A stretch of 64,000 bases of DNA from Bilabrum cf. latius (Eukaryota; Bigyra: Bicosoecida; Bigyra; Bicosoecida). A program made the position numbers and the translations under genes. A model generated the notes under the pieces. It did no database searches and was not told the origin of the DNA. It saw only the letters and a program-made list of their open reading frames with translations. Of this stretch, positions 35,394 to 46,030 are shown one piece after another. The first letter of the stretch is position 1. Each line of letters starts with the position of its first letter. The stretch covers positions 124,001 to 188,000 of the forward strand of contig OZ237768.1 in assembly GCA_965178125.1 (NCBI GenBank), written 5' to 3'.

Positions 35394-36100
35394 ATGTAAG
35401 CATCCGGATGAACACACGTCTTTCAAATTCTTAGTTTGGAACTCGGATGAACTACTAAGCATCATGATCCGATTTGGATGGTGTTTGAGTCCAAGCTTTG
35501 GACCGAAGACTCATAACTTGCAATTGATGTTTTGCCACCTGTCGAGCCTCGACTCGGAGTAAATCCATGATTGGATCTGGATCCGAATCTGATCCATTAG
35601 GGATCTAGGTCTTTTGCATGCTTTAAGATGGATCTATGCTGCTGTTCAGATATTCAAGGATACGCTCAAGTTACAGCCACGAAGAACACAATTCACGTTT
35701 TCGAATCAAGGGTTCAGCGCCGAGCCCCTCTCCTGATATCGGCTCGTTGCCCTGCCGTGGGGCAAATTGAGAAGGTTAGTGGACATACTTGTTGCCGCTA
35801 GAATGTTCAAATTACGAGTTTAATGCAAGATCCTGGGTAGACTGCATGGAGCTTCACCCGACCCTACTACCGGCCGTCGAGATACCACGGCGCCAGGCGT
35901 CCCTGCGCATTTGGCCAACAACCATACAGCCAACGCATGCATACTAATATCATCCATACCAGTTCGAGGAGTTAACAACCTCATCTATGCTGCCGTGCGC
36001 CGCCCTTGAGCCTCCTGTTAAGGTCCGGCCCAGGTCCCTGCCCCTCGAGGTGAAGGAGGGGGCCGGTAGGTGCACACCAACTAGAAAAATCGTAAAATCG
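35394..36100. other. intergenic, AT-richer, no gene seen
   Basis: Downstream of the giant orphan gene. Contains GGATCCGAATCTGATCCATT near 35578, which recurs almost exactly near 51162 downstream of another gene. From about 35830 it becomes the diverged left part of the direct duplication, including a 35-base block (35932-35967) with TACTAAT and a following CAG that looks like the end of an intron. Confidence 0.5.
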
Positions 36101-36485
36101 TGCCACAGCTCCACTGTGTCAGTCCTTTTCCCCTACCTCAATATGCCGAACCAGAATACTGTGGCTTGCCTCGCCATGGGTATCCCTCACCAAGGCCCCG
36201 TGGCCCCGACCTGCCGTTTTGCCACCTGTGGGACGTCCTCTCCCAGTGACCCGTCCAGTCAAGCGCACGCTGGCCTGGCCCCAACACGCGCATGGGGACT
36301 AGCAGCAGCATGCTTTGGAGGCCATGCGAGCGCAGCAAGTCGCCGGATGGATCCAGACTGGTGAACCGCACCGACAAACCACGGAGCAGCACAAGCAGAC
36401 TGTCGCACACGCTGGATTCGCCGGAAGCATGGATGAACCGCCAGTACGCTATGAATGATGATCACCCCTGCGTGAGTCGCTTCAG
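36101..36485. repeat. direct duplication, copy A
   Basis: 385 bases that match 36828-37212 without gaps and with roughly 14 mismatches by eye (about 96% identity), offset 727. Weaker similarity extends left of both copies to about 35830 and 36540, with a conserved 35-base block in each. The right end of copy A contains a relic of the last codons of TAF7 (on the minus strand LKRLTQG then TGA). No transposase-like frame, terminal inverted repeat or target-site duplication was noticed. Confidence 0.9.
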
Positions 36486-36827
36486 TGCACTGTGACTGGA
36501 CCAGCCCCCGATGAGCCGCTGGAGTTTGCTGTGAATTGAACCTGGGCAGACTAGCTGCGTGGAGCTCCATCCGACCCAACGATCAGCCGTCCTCTTTGGC
36601 GCCCTATCCCTTGCTCTGCCCAACGACGATGTAGCCAACGCATGCATACTAATATCATCCATACCAGTTGGAGGGCTTCACAGCCTCGTCTATGCGGCTG
36701 GGTTCGGCTTCCGCGCTTGCGCGGGTGTTGGCCCAGGTCAGAACCCGGCTGCGGTTGTCGAGGGGGTCCGAAAAGCGCACACGATTGCGGCCGACCAAAA
36801 AAACAACAAAAAAAAAACAAGAAAAAG

Positions 36828-37212
36828 TGCCACGGCTCCACTGTGTCAGTCCTTTTCCTCTACCTCAATATGCCGAACCATAATACTGTGGCTTGCCTCG
36901 CCATGGGTATCCCTCACCAAAGCCCCGTGGCCCCGACCTGCCGTTTTGCCACCTGTGGGATGTCCTCTCCCGGTGACCCGTCCAGTCAAGCGCACGCTGG
37001 CCTGGCCCCAACACGCGCATGGGGACTAGCAGCAGCATGCTTTGGAGGCCATGCGAGCGCAGCAAGTCGCCGGATGGATCCAGACTGGTGAACCGCACCG
37101 ACAAACCACGGAGCAGCACAAGCAGACTGTCGCACACACAGGATTCACCGGAAGCATGGATGAACCGCCAGTGCGCTATGATTGAGGATCACCCCTGCAT
37201 GAGTCGCTCCAG
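36828..37212. repeat. direct duplication, copy B, overlaps the end of TAF7
   Basis: Copy B of the 385-base unit. Its right end covers the TGA stop (37189-37191) and the last eight codons of the TAF7-like gene, so the unit is a duplicated 3' flank of that gene. Just to the left is an A-rich tract (36798-36825). Confidence 0.9.
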
Positions 37213-39661
37213 CTCCTTGTTGGCCGCGGCCACCTCGGCCTCCCTCTGCTGGACTGCCTTGGCCGAGCGCTTCCGAACGAGCGCGTTCTTGGCCTGCGAT
37301 AGCCGCGCGCGGGCGGCCCGCAGCGCCTCCTCCGCCAACCTCACCTTGCGCTAGGCAACGGCAAGGGCAGCGGGATCCACGGTCGCTGCTGCTGCTCCTA
37401 ACGATGACGATGACGATGATGACGATGATGATGGTTGTGCAGCTGCAGGTGTGCTCGGCTCCACAGAGACAGGAGCTGCTGCTGCCCCCGATCCTAAAGC
37501 CGGAGCAGAACCGGCTGCCGAGACAAGCGCACTCGTGGCCTGCGCTACCGAGGGAGTACCCACATTGCTCACAACAGAGGACGCCCCTGCAGAGACCCGT
37601 GGACCTCCCGAGACTGCACCGTGGCTGTTCGGACTGGCAGCCGGCAGACCGATGGAGCCAGTTGGACTGCTCTGAGGCAGATCTACACCTCGCTGACCTT
37701 GCCCTTGCCCTTGCCCTTGTCCTTTCCCTTGCTCAATAGACTCGCCGGTCAGATTTGTGACAGGCTCCAGGCCAGTGATCCGATCCAATCCACCGGTGGA
37801 TGATCCGTCCTCCACAGATGCGGGCCCAGCAGTCTGATGCAAGCTCCCGTGGCCCTCGGTCCCCATCGAATGATGCGCTGCGCCTGCCCTAATTGAGGAA
37901 GAGACACCGGACTGGTCCTAGCCAGCAGAAGAGGGTGCAACGGGAATGGGCACTTCTTGCTGGTGCGAGCCAGATGCTGCCCCGCCACCACCGGGCTAGT
38001 ACTGTTGGAATGTCACGCTGCCAAGCCGAGTGGCCAACATGCCAGGACCTCCAGCACCAGCACCAGCACCAGCACCAGCACCAGCACCAGCACCAGCACC
38101 AGCACCAGCACCAGCACCAGCACCAGCACCAATGCCACTGCTACCACCGCCGGCCTGAATCCCAAACGCACCAGAAGTGGGAGTGCCCCCGCTGCCACCA
38201 TCTGAGGGCTTGCTGGACTCGAAGCTAGACTGCCGCAGTGCAGTGCTCACGGGCCGCAGCTGCGCGCTGCCCCTGCCCCCCAGCACCCCGCTGCTCGACC
38301 TAAAGGCCACGCTTCTCATGGCATCGATGCTGGGTGAGGCCCGGGGTACGTCCAGCAGGGGAGGGGAGGGCTCAGGGTAGCCCAGTCGGGAGGAGGACGA
38401 GGAGGCGGAGGCGCCGGCCTGCTGAAGGGAAGCACTGCCTGCACCTGCATGCCCAGCACCCGCACCTGTGTACGATACACCAGGGCCAGACCCCAAAGCT
38501 GGGCTCTTTTTGCTCCTGTTCCGCAACAGCGCCAGAGGCACGGCTCCAGAGGCCGAGAGCTGCGGCAACTTCGCAGTGCCTGTACCAGGGGCCCCGCCCC
38601 CTGCGGTGCCTAGGCCAGATACACCCTCCGCTCGGAGCACCCCGGCCCCTGCTTTCCCATCCGTGAGCTGACTCAGCCGCTGCAGCCGCTGGTCGCTCAG
38701 CCTCGTGGCCCTGTACGGCTGTCCCTCCAGGAAATCGATCTGAAAGCCCGAGGGCAGGGCCTGCATGTAGGCCTCGGGCTCGATCAGGTCGTCCTGGATA
38801 GAGACGATGCCGCTCTCGCGGGACATGGTGCCGAGGAGGCGCTCGGCCGCGCGGATCTCCGCCCTGCTGCGACCCCCCATGATGGCCCGTCGGGCCCTGT
38901 TGAACCTGCGCTGCACGATGTGACGAGTGGGCGGTGCCAGCCCGCTGTCGAGCACCTGGTCGCGGGGCCCCGAGGACACCACGCGCACGTCCGGGAGGTC
39001 CTCTGCCCGCCGAGGCAGGCTCGGTGGCTGCATCTCCATGCCGTAGCCGTCCTCCTCCATGGGCGCCTGCCCGCCTGGGCCGCCTGCGAGCAGCTGAGTG
39101 GGCCTCGTGGAAGCAGAGCTGGAGGCGTGCTCGCCCGGAGCAGCACTCCGCTTGGATTCCGATGCAGCTACACTGACGGATTCGTCTATGGATTGGTCGA
39201 ATGTGTTCCCGTCGTCGTCCTCCTCTCCGTCTTCATCAACCATGCCGTCTTGAGACTCAGCCTCATCCTCATGCGCAGCCTCCGATGCATTTGGTAGCAC
39301 AACAAGCATTCCCGACACATTTCCGGATTTTATGAGAGACGTTCCATCCATAGTGCGATGCGTTTCGATCACCGTAGGTAGTGGGATCTTCTCTGCGCGG
39401 TACTTCTCCTTGCCGATACGGAGCGTGTACTTGCGCCGGAGGGATCCGGGCTTGCCTGCGCAGAAAACCTCACATAACAGAGAATATACAACTAAATTTA
39501 TGGAGCAACATATGTTTCGTCGTCCGCAAGTGCCAGCATATGTACGCACCTTTCGGAATTAGCTGCATTTGAAGCGCGTGCTCATCTTGTTGCGCTTCGA
39601 TAGCCTACCTCAGCTATGAGGCCAACAATGGAGGCGCTCTTAGAACCAACTATTCTTCCAT
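37189..39661 (-). CDS. TAF7: TFIID subunit TAF7
   Basis: 792 residues in two exons (39661-39550 and 39455-37189; intron GTGCGT...GCGCAG, phase 1). The N-terminus is MEE, then TAG, then LVLRAPP, aligned with the MEEQFILRxPP start of plant TAF7 and ENQFILRLPPE of human TAF7. It continues YTLRIGKEKYRAEKIPLPTV, IETHRTMDGTSLIKSGNVSG, MLVVLP and, after an acidic insert, LAPPTRHIVQRRFNRARRA, equal to the family's HGLTPPLKNVRKRRFR. TAF7 is a TFIID subunit that binds TAF1 and controls its activity in RNA polymerase II initiation. The C-terminal half is disordered, with a (Gly-Ala)n run from a CACCAG repeat (38052-38130), and it ends in a coiled coil (RKVRLAEEALRAARARLSQA). Six in-frame TAGs, stop TGA. 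It is much longer than the usual 350 residues. Divergent from TOP2. Confidence 0.9.
38052..38130. repeat. (CACCAG)n repeat, codes (Gly-Ala)n in TAF7
   Basis: About thirteen copies of CACCAG in the frame of TAF7, giving an uninterrupted Gly-Ala run. Confidence 0.95.
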
Positions 39662-39805
39662 GCTGTCGATATTTAGCGCGCTGTAGAGGAAAGACAAACT
39701 TGCATTGAAATCGATAACGTGCTGTTATTGAGTAAAATCAGTCTACCTGCCGTTGACCAAATCGTACTACTGACTTTCCACTACCAGAAAGTCCCACTTT
39801 TCAGC
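39662..39805. promoter_or_regulatory. shared divergent promoter region, TAF7 / TOP2
   Basis: 144 AT-richer bases separate the two ATGs. Short A/T-rich elements such as GATATTTAGCGCG and AATCGATAACG are present. No canonical TATA box is obvious. The assignment follows from the head-to-head layout. Confidence 0.4.
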
Positions 39806-42800
39806 ATGGCAGCTTATGCTAGTGAAGATGACTGGTCAGATGCGGCGTACGTGAGATGAACTTGCGATTTCCTCCGATGTAGAGCTCCGTTCTCAGTTGC
39901 TCGCAAGCCTCGCGCCAAGATGATCGCAATCCATCACGGCCACCAACACATTCTTCGCAGGATGAAGACGCGAGCGACGATGACTTTGATGTAGAAGAAG
40001 ACTTCGATCCAGCGCCAAAAAAAGCGGCAAAGGGAGGAAAGAAAGCTGCAGGGGGCGGCGCAAAGAAGAAGGCTGCTCTCGCAGAAGTATCCTCGAACAC
40101 TGCACCCAAATCCTCGAAAGGAGGACGAGGTGGCAAGAAAACCATCGAGTAGATATACTAGAAAAAGACCCAGCTGGAACATATTCTGCTGCGGCCGGAC
40201 ACTTACGGTGAGACATCAAGATGTCAACGAGAAGCAGCTGCTTGTGCTCGCTTGAGCTTGCCGCTCATCTCCTCAGCGATCCCCCATCGGGAAACAAAAA
40301 TCCATAGAATCCTTTCTATACATTACAATAGATACTTTCTTGCACTGCAGTCGGGTCCATGAACAAGGTGACGCAGCCCATGCACGTCTGGGACGATGCC
40401 AAGGGAGCCATCGTGCAACGCTCCGTCACGTTCGTGCCGTCCTTGTACAAAATTTACGACGAGATCCTCGTGAATGCCGCGGACAACAAGCAGAGAGATC
40501 CCAGCATGGACGCAGTGAAGGTGGACATCGACCAGGAGGAGGGCTCCATCTCGGTGTGGAACAACGGTGAGCGAGCGAGCACTGGGGCTCCAATGGTCGA
40601 CCGTCCCGAGCCCAGCCGATGGCCCGATCCCATCGCTCGCACCTCGCGGTCATTTCATTGTCGGCAATCATTTCCACCCCATCGGACCGCGCCTCTATCC
40701 CGCCCATCCCCGCAGGCCGCGGCATCCCCGTTACGATGCACAAGGAGCACGGGGTGTACGTGCCAGAGCTCATCTTCGGGCACCTCCTCACGTCCAGCAA
40801 CTACGATGACTCGGAGCGAAAAGTCACGGGTGGCCGCAACGGGTACGGCGCCAAGCTCGCCAACATCTTCTCTGACGAGTTCACGGTGGAGACGGTGGAC
40901 AGCGAGCGAGGGCTGCACTACAGGCAGGTGTTCCGAGACAACATGCAGGACAAGGGGGAGCCGGAGATCACCGAGCTGAAGGGGGGCAAGCAGAAGAAGA
41001 AGAAGGCCAGGTCCCCGGGCCAGGACTTCACGCGCATCACCTTCAAGCCGGACTTGAAGCGCTTCAAGATGGACAAGCTGGACGACGATACCGTGGCGCT
41101 GCTCAAGAAGAGGGCATACGACATCGCGGGCGCCACGCACAAATCCGTGTCGGTGCACCTGAACGGGACCAAGATCGACGTGAACGATTTCAAGAGCTAC
41201 GTTGACCTGTATATCCAGGACGACGAGGCCCCTCGGCTGTTTGAGAACTGCGGGGACAGGTGGGAGATCTGCGTGTCTCTCAGCGACGGGCAGTTCGAGC
41301 AGATCTCATTCGTCAACAGCATCTGCACCTACAAGGGCGGGCAGCACGTCAGCCATGTGGTGGACCAGATCGCGCAGGAGGTGTGCAAGGTGGCCAACAA
41401 GAAGAACAAGGGCGTCAAGGTGAAGCCGCACCACGTCCGCAATCACATGCGGGTTTTCGTAAACTGCCTCATCGAGAACCCTACCTTCGACAGCCAGACC
41501 AAGGAGAACATGACCCTCAGGCCGCAGTACTTCGGCTCCCAGGCAGAGCTGGCCGCCAAGTATGTCAAGTCCGTGGTGAAGTGCGGGCTGGTGGACCGCG
41601 TGCTCTCCTGGGCCAAGTTCAAGCAGGTCTCTGAGCTGAAGCGCAAGGGCGGGGCCAAGAAGCAGACCGTGCTGGGCATCCCCAAGCTGGATGACGCTAA
41701 CCTCGCGGGCGGGGCCAAGGGGGAGCAGTGTACGCTCATCCTGACAGAGGGTGACTCGGCCAAGGCGCTGGCCGTGTCTGGCCTCAGCGTGGTGGGGAGG
41801 GACCGCTTCGGGGTGTTCCCACTCAAAGGCAAGCCCCTCAACGTGAGGGAGGCCACCCACCAGCAGATCCTCAAGAACGCTGAGATCCAGAACGTGGTGA
41901 AGATCATGGGCCTGCAGTTCGGCAAGGAGTACACCTCGGCCAAGGGTCTCAGGTACGGGCACCTTCTCATCATGGCGGATCAGGACCATGACGGGTCCCA
42001 CATCAAGGGGCTCATCATCAACCTGATCCACCACTTCTGGCCCTCGCTGCTGCGAGTGCCAGGCTTCCTGCAACAGTTCATCACGCCGATCGTCAAGTGC
42101 CGCAAGGGCGGCAAGAGCCTGTCATTCTACACTATGCCCGAGTACGAGGCCTGGCGCGAGCAGACCAACGGGGGCAAGGGCTGGAGCATCAAGTACTACA
42201 AGGGTCTGGGTACCTCAAACTCGCAGGAGGCCAAGGAGTACTTCAGGGACCTCGACGCGCACGTGATCGATTTCGTGCTGGACGACGAGAAGGAGAAGGA
42301 TGGAGCCAAGGGGGGCGCGGCTGCCATGTCGGACAGCGACGAGGACGAGGACGAGGACGATGACTGGGAGGGTGCGGGCCGCGCGGCTGCCAGCGGAGCT
42401 GGTGCCGACAGCAAGTCCGCGCCGAAGGCTAAGGCTAGCAGCGAGGACCTCATTGACCTGGCTTTCAGCAAGAAGAGGGCGGACGACCGCAAAGCCTGGC
42501 TGCAGGCGTACCAGCACGGGACCCACGTGGACTACGCCGTGGAGGCGATGAAGATCTCCGACTTTGTGAACCGCGAGCTGATCCTCTTCTCGAGGGCAGA
42601 CAACGTGAGGTCCGTGCCCTCCGCCATCGACGGGCTCAAGCCATCGCAGCGCAAGGTGCTGTTTGCTTGCTTCAAGCGCAACCTTAGGAAGGAGATCAAG
42701 GTGGCGCAGCTGGCCGGGTACGTCTCGGAGCAGTCCGCCTACCACCACGGCGAGGCTAGCCTGGCAGCCACCATCACGGGCATGGCCCAGAGCTTTGTGG

Positions 42801-45800
42801 GGTCTAACAACATCAACCTGCTGGTGCCCTCGGGCCAGTTCGGTACCCGGCTCATGGGCGGCAAGGACGCCGCCAGCCCCAGGTACATCTTCACCAAGCT
42901 GCACGCGATCGCCCGCCTGCTCTTCCACCCCGATGACGACGCGCTGCTGGCCTATCAGGAGGAGGACGGGCAGACCATCGAGCCGGAGCACTACGTGCCC
43001 GTGCTGCCTCTGGCCCTGGTCAATGGGGCGGACGGCATCGGGACGGGGTGGAGCACCTTCGTGCCCAACTACAATCCGAGGGACGTGATCGCCGCCCTGA
43101 GGGACCTTCTGGCCGGGAGGCAGCCCAAGCAGCTGCGGCCGTGGTACAGGGGCTTCAGCGGAGAGGTCATCGGCAAGGCGCCCAAGGGGTCGGGGCGAGG
43201 GGCCGGTCGGGCCGTGGCTGCCGTGCCCATGTCGGACGATGGCGGGGCTGCCGCCGGGCCAGTGGCTGCGGCCCAGGAGCCCGAGCCCACGACGTTCATC
43301 TTGCGGGGCAAGGCCGAGCTGAACGACAAGGGCGACCGCTTGGTGGTCTCTGAGCTGCCTGTGAGGCGGTGGACCTCGGACTACAAGCAGTTCCTGGAGG
43401 AGCTGACCCCCCAGGCCGAGAAGGAGCGAGAGAAGGGCAAGCCCAAGGGCAAGAAGGGGGCCAAGGGTAAGGGGGCGGCCGCCAAGAAGAAGGCCACTGC
43501 CAAGGGCAAGGGGAAGGGGAAGGGCAAGAAGGGCGCGCAGGCAGACATGGAGGACGACGAGGACGAGGACTTCGACGACTCCAAGTCGGTCGCCTCCACC
43601 ACCTCCACCGTGGCAGAGTCGACCTCCACGGCACTCGTCAAGGAGCTCAAGGAGGGCCACACGGATACCACCGTCCTGTTTGACCTAGGTCTCACCCCTT
43701 TCGCGCAGAGGGCGCTCCGGACCAAGAGCGAGATCATCAAGACGTTCAGGCTTGACGCGCAGGTGTCTGTGGGCAACATGCACCTATTTGACAGGGACGG
43801 CCGCATCGCAAAGTACAAGTCCCCGCTTGACCTCCTGAGGGAGTTCTTCGTCGTCAGGATGGAGCTCTACGGCAAGCGCAAGGCGCACATCCTGTCGGTG
43901 CTCCGCGAGGAGCAGCGCATGCTCCGCGCCAAGGCCCGTTTCATCACCGAGGTGGTGGAGGGGTCGCTGGTCGTGTCCAAGCGACCCAAGGCGGAGCTCG
44001 TGGAGGACCTCGCCGAGCGCGGGTACCCCGAGTGCGAGCCGTCCAAGATCAAGCAGATGAGGAGCGGGGCGCACCAGCCCGCCAAGCAGACGGACGACGA
44101 AGAGGAGGAGGACGATGGGAACAAGGCCAGCGGCACGGTCAGCCGCACCGGCTACAACTACCTGCTCGGTATGCCCTTGTGGAACCTGACCCTGGAGAAG
44201 GTGCAGGAGCTCAGGGCGGAGGTGGACGCCAAGGACCAGGAGGTGATCGAGCTCGAGTCCACGGCCCCTGAGCAGCTGTACATGCGGGACCTGGACGCGC
44301 TCGAGGGGGGTCTCACGGAGATGGACGGCGAGATGGCGGACGCAGAGGCGGACGAAGCCAAGGCGAGGAGGTCCTACCAGAAGCAGGCCGGCAAGGGGAA
44401 GAAGGGCAAGGCGGGCGGCAGGAAGGGCGCCCTCAAGCGAGCCCAGGCAAAGGCAGGAGCCAAGAAGGCAGTCAAGAAGGCTAAGCGAGCCGCTGATGAT
44501 GATGACGAGGACGAATTCGACTCTGATGCATCGGTGGACGAGCTTGAGCTCGAGCTAGCAAGCGATGGAGAGGACAGCGACTTCGATGAGGAGGACTTTG
44601 CGCCCGCCCCGAGCAGAAGCAGGAGCAAAGGGGCTCGTGCGGCCCCAAGGCGGGGCGGCGGCCGAGCAGCTGCCAAGAAGGCCGCTGCGAAGGTATCTGC
44701 CGTGGCCACGCCCATGGAAGACGATGGCGACAGTGATGGGGATAGCGAAGCCCAGTCCCGTCCCGCCGCGCTTCCTGCCAAGTCGAAGCAAACTGCGGCA
44801 TCCAAGGGCAAGGGCAAGGCGGCGGCTCGTGTCGCCGTGCAGGCAGCCTCTCCCGTGCCCCAGGCCCGCCCCACTACTGCCGATGACTCAGACAGTGACA
44901 GCGATTCGGACGAGGAAGAGCCCCCGATCGAGACGATGAGCCTGGCGGCGCGACTCGCCATGCGGACGGGCGGCAGCTCCTCCTCTTCTGCTTCTGCATC
45001 CAAGGCCTCCTCCTCGTCGTCTTCGTCAAGTTCCAAGGCTGCGTCCTCGTCTGCTGCTGCTGCTCCCAAGAGCAAGAGCAAGCCGAAGAAGGCAGCTACC
45101 AAGAAGGCCAAGAAGGCAGCGCCTGTCTGGGAGGACAGCGACGATGAGGATGACCTTGAAGCGGACGACTTCAGTCTGGACGAAGACGACGACGATTTCG
45201 AGCCTGCGCCAAAGGCCAGGGGCAAGGGTGGCAAGGCCGGGGCCAAAGCCACAGCAAGCCGACGCAAGCAGGCCAAGGGCGCAGGGACAAAGCAGGCCGG
45301 TGCGGGCGCGGGCAGGCGCAAGGGAGGGCTGGCTGGCATCAAGCGGCCCACGATTTAGGCGAGGAGGGAATCGCTCCTGGATGACGATGACGACATGTCC
45401 GCCATGGCCAGTCCGGGAGTGGCGATGGACGCTGTGGTATCGCCCAAGAAGCCCCCGGCCAAGAAGAGCAGAGCAGCAGCAGGTGGCAAGAAGAAGGGCG
45501 GCAGCAAGGCGGCGGCCTCAAAGGGCAAGGCGAAGGGAGGAAAGAAGACCGGCAAGGGGGGCAGCAGCCGGGCTCGCAAGTCGTACGACAGCGACGCCGA
45601 GGAGGACAGCGACGAGGGCGAGTCGTTCGGCGTGGGCAGCGAGGAGGACGAGCTCGAGGTGGCGCCCAAGCCGAGGGCCCGGGCCAGCAGGAGGGCAGCG
45701 GCAGCCACCCGAGCCAAGTTCGTGGAGCTGAGCGACGAGAGCGGGAGCGAGGATGGGGCGGATAGCGATGACGGTGAGGCAGAGTGGGACGATGGAGATG

Positions 45801-45814
45801 ATTCCGATTTCTGA
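39806..45814 (+). CDS. TOP2: DNA topoisomerase II
   Basis: 1,868 residues in four exons (39806-39850, 39961-40207, 40351-40566, 40716-45814); all introns are GT-AG and the joined length is a multiple of three. After an acidic N-terminus come IYQKKTQLEHILLRPDTYVG, the GHKL ATPase motifs DEILVNAADNKQRDP and TGGRNGYGAKL, and QTKENMTL. The TOPRIM motifs are LILTEGDSAKALAV and MADQDHDGSHIKG. The winged-helix site PRYIF has the catalytic Tyr at about residue 893. The C-terminal domain is Lys/Asp/Ser-rich. The Gln in IYQKK is encoded by TAG (40159-40161); another TAG precedes it, and a third (45356-45358) lies in the tail, which then runs to TGA at 45812. The enzyme passes one duplex through another to decatenate chromosomes. 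The first third and the tail would be missed under the standard code. Confidence 0.97.
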
Positions 45815-46030
45815 GGCATCCGTGGATGTGCAGCATACTACCCAATTATAGGAGGGGCACCGGAATGAAGTGGTCGGCAGCCAGAAGCCAGCATTGAGAC
45901 CAGACGTAAGACATAAATGCATGACAACTTGCACCATTGACAAGATGAATTCTATCAGATTGAGAATATCAGTTTGAGTAATTAATCCTTTTGGATCCCA
46001 GTAGTTCGAGTCTAGCCATTAAACTAGCCC

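Noticed and set aside
36138-37137. Two near-identical 90-residue minus-strand ORFs in the duplicated units
   Set aside because: They lie in the 3' flank of TAF7 and have no domain or coding-like composition; identity between them follows from the DNA duplication.
42215-43660. 481-residue minus-strand ORF inside TOP2
   Set aside because: A shadow of the GC-rich topoisomerase II frame, which holds the catalytic Tyr and TOPRIM motifs.
45960-46030. TTCGAGTC-like T-loop hinting at a tRNA
   Set aside because: No matching acceptor, D or anticodon arms could be folded around it; only a three-pair stem. No tRNA-Gln(CUA) was found in the window.
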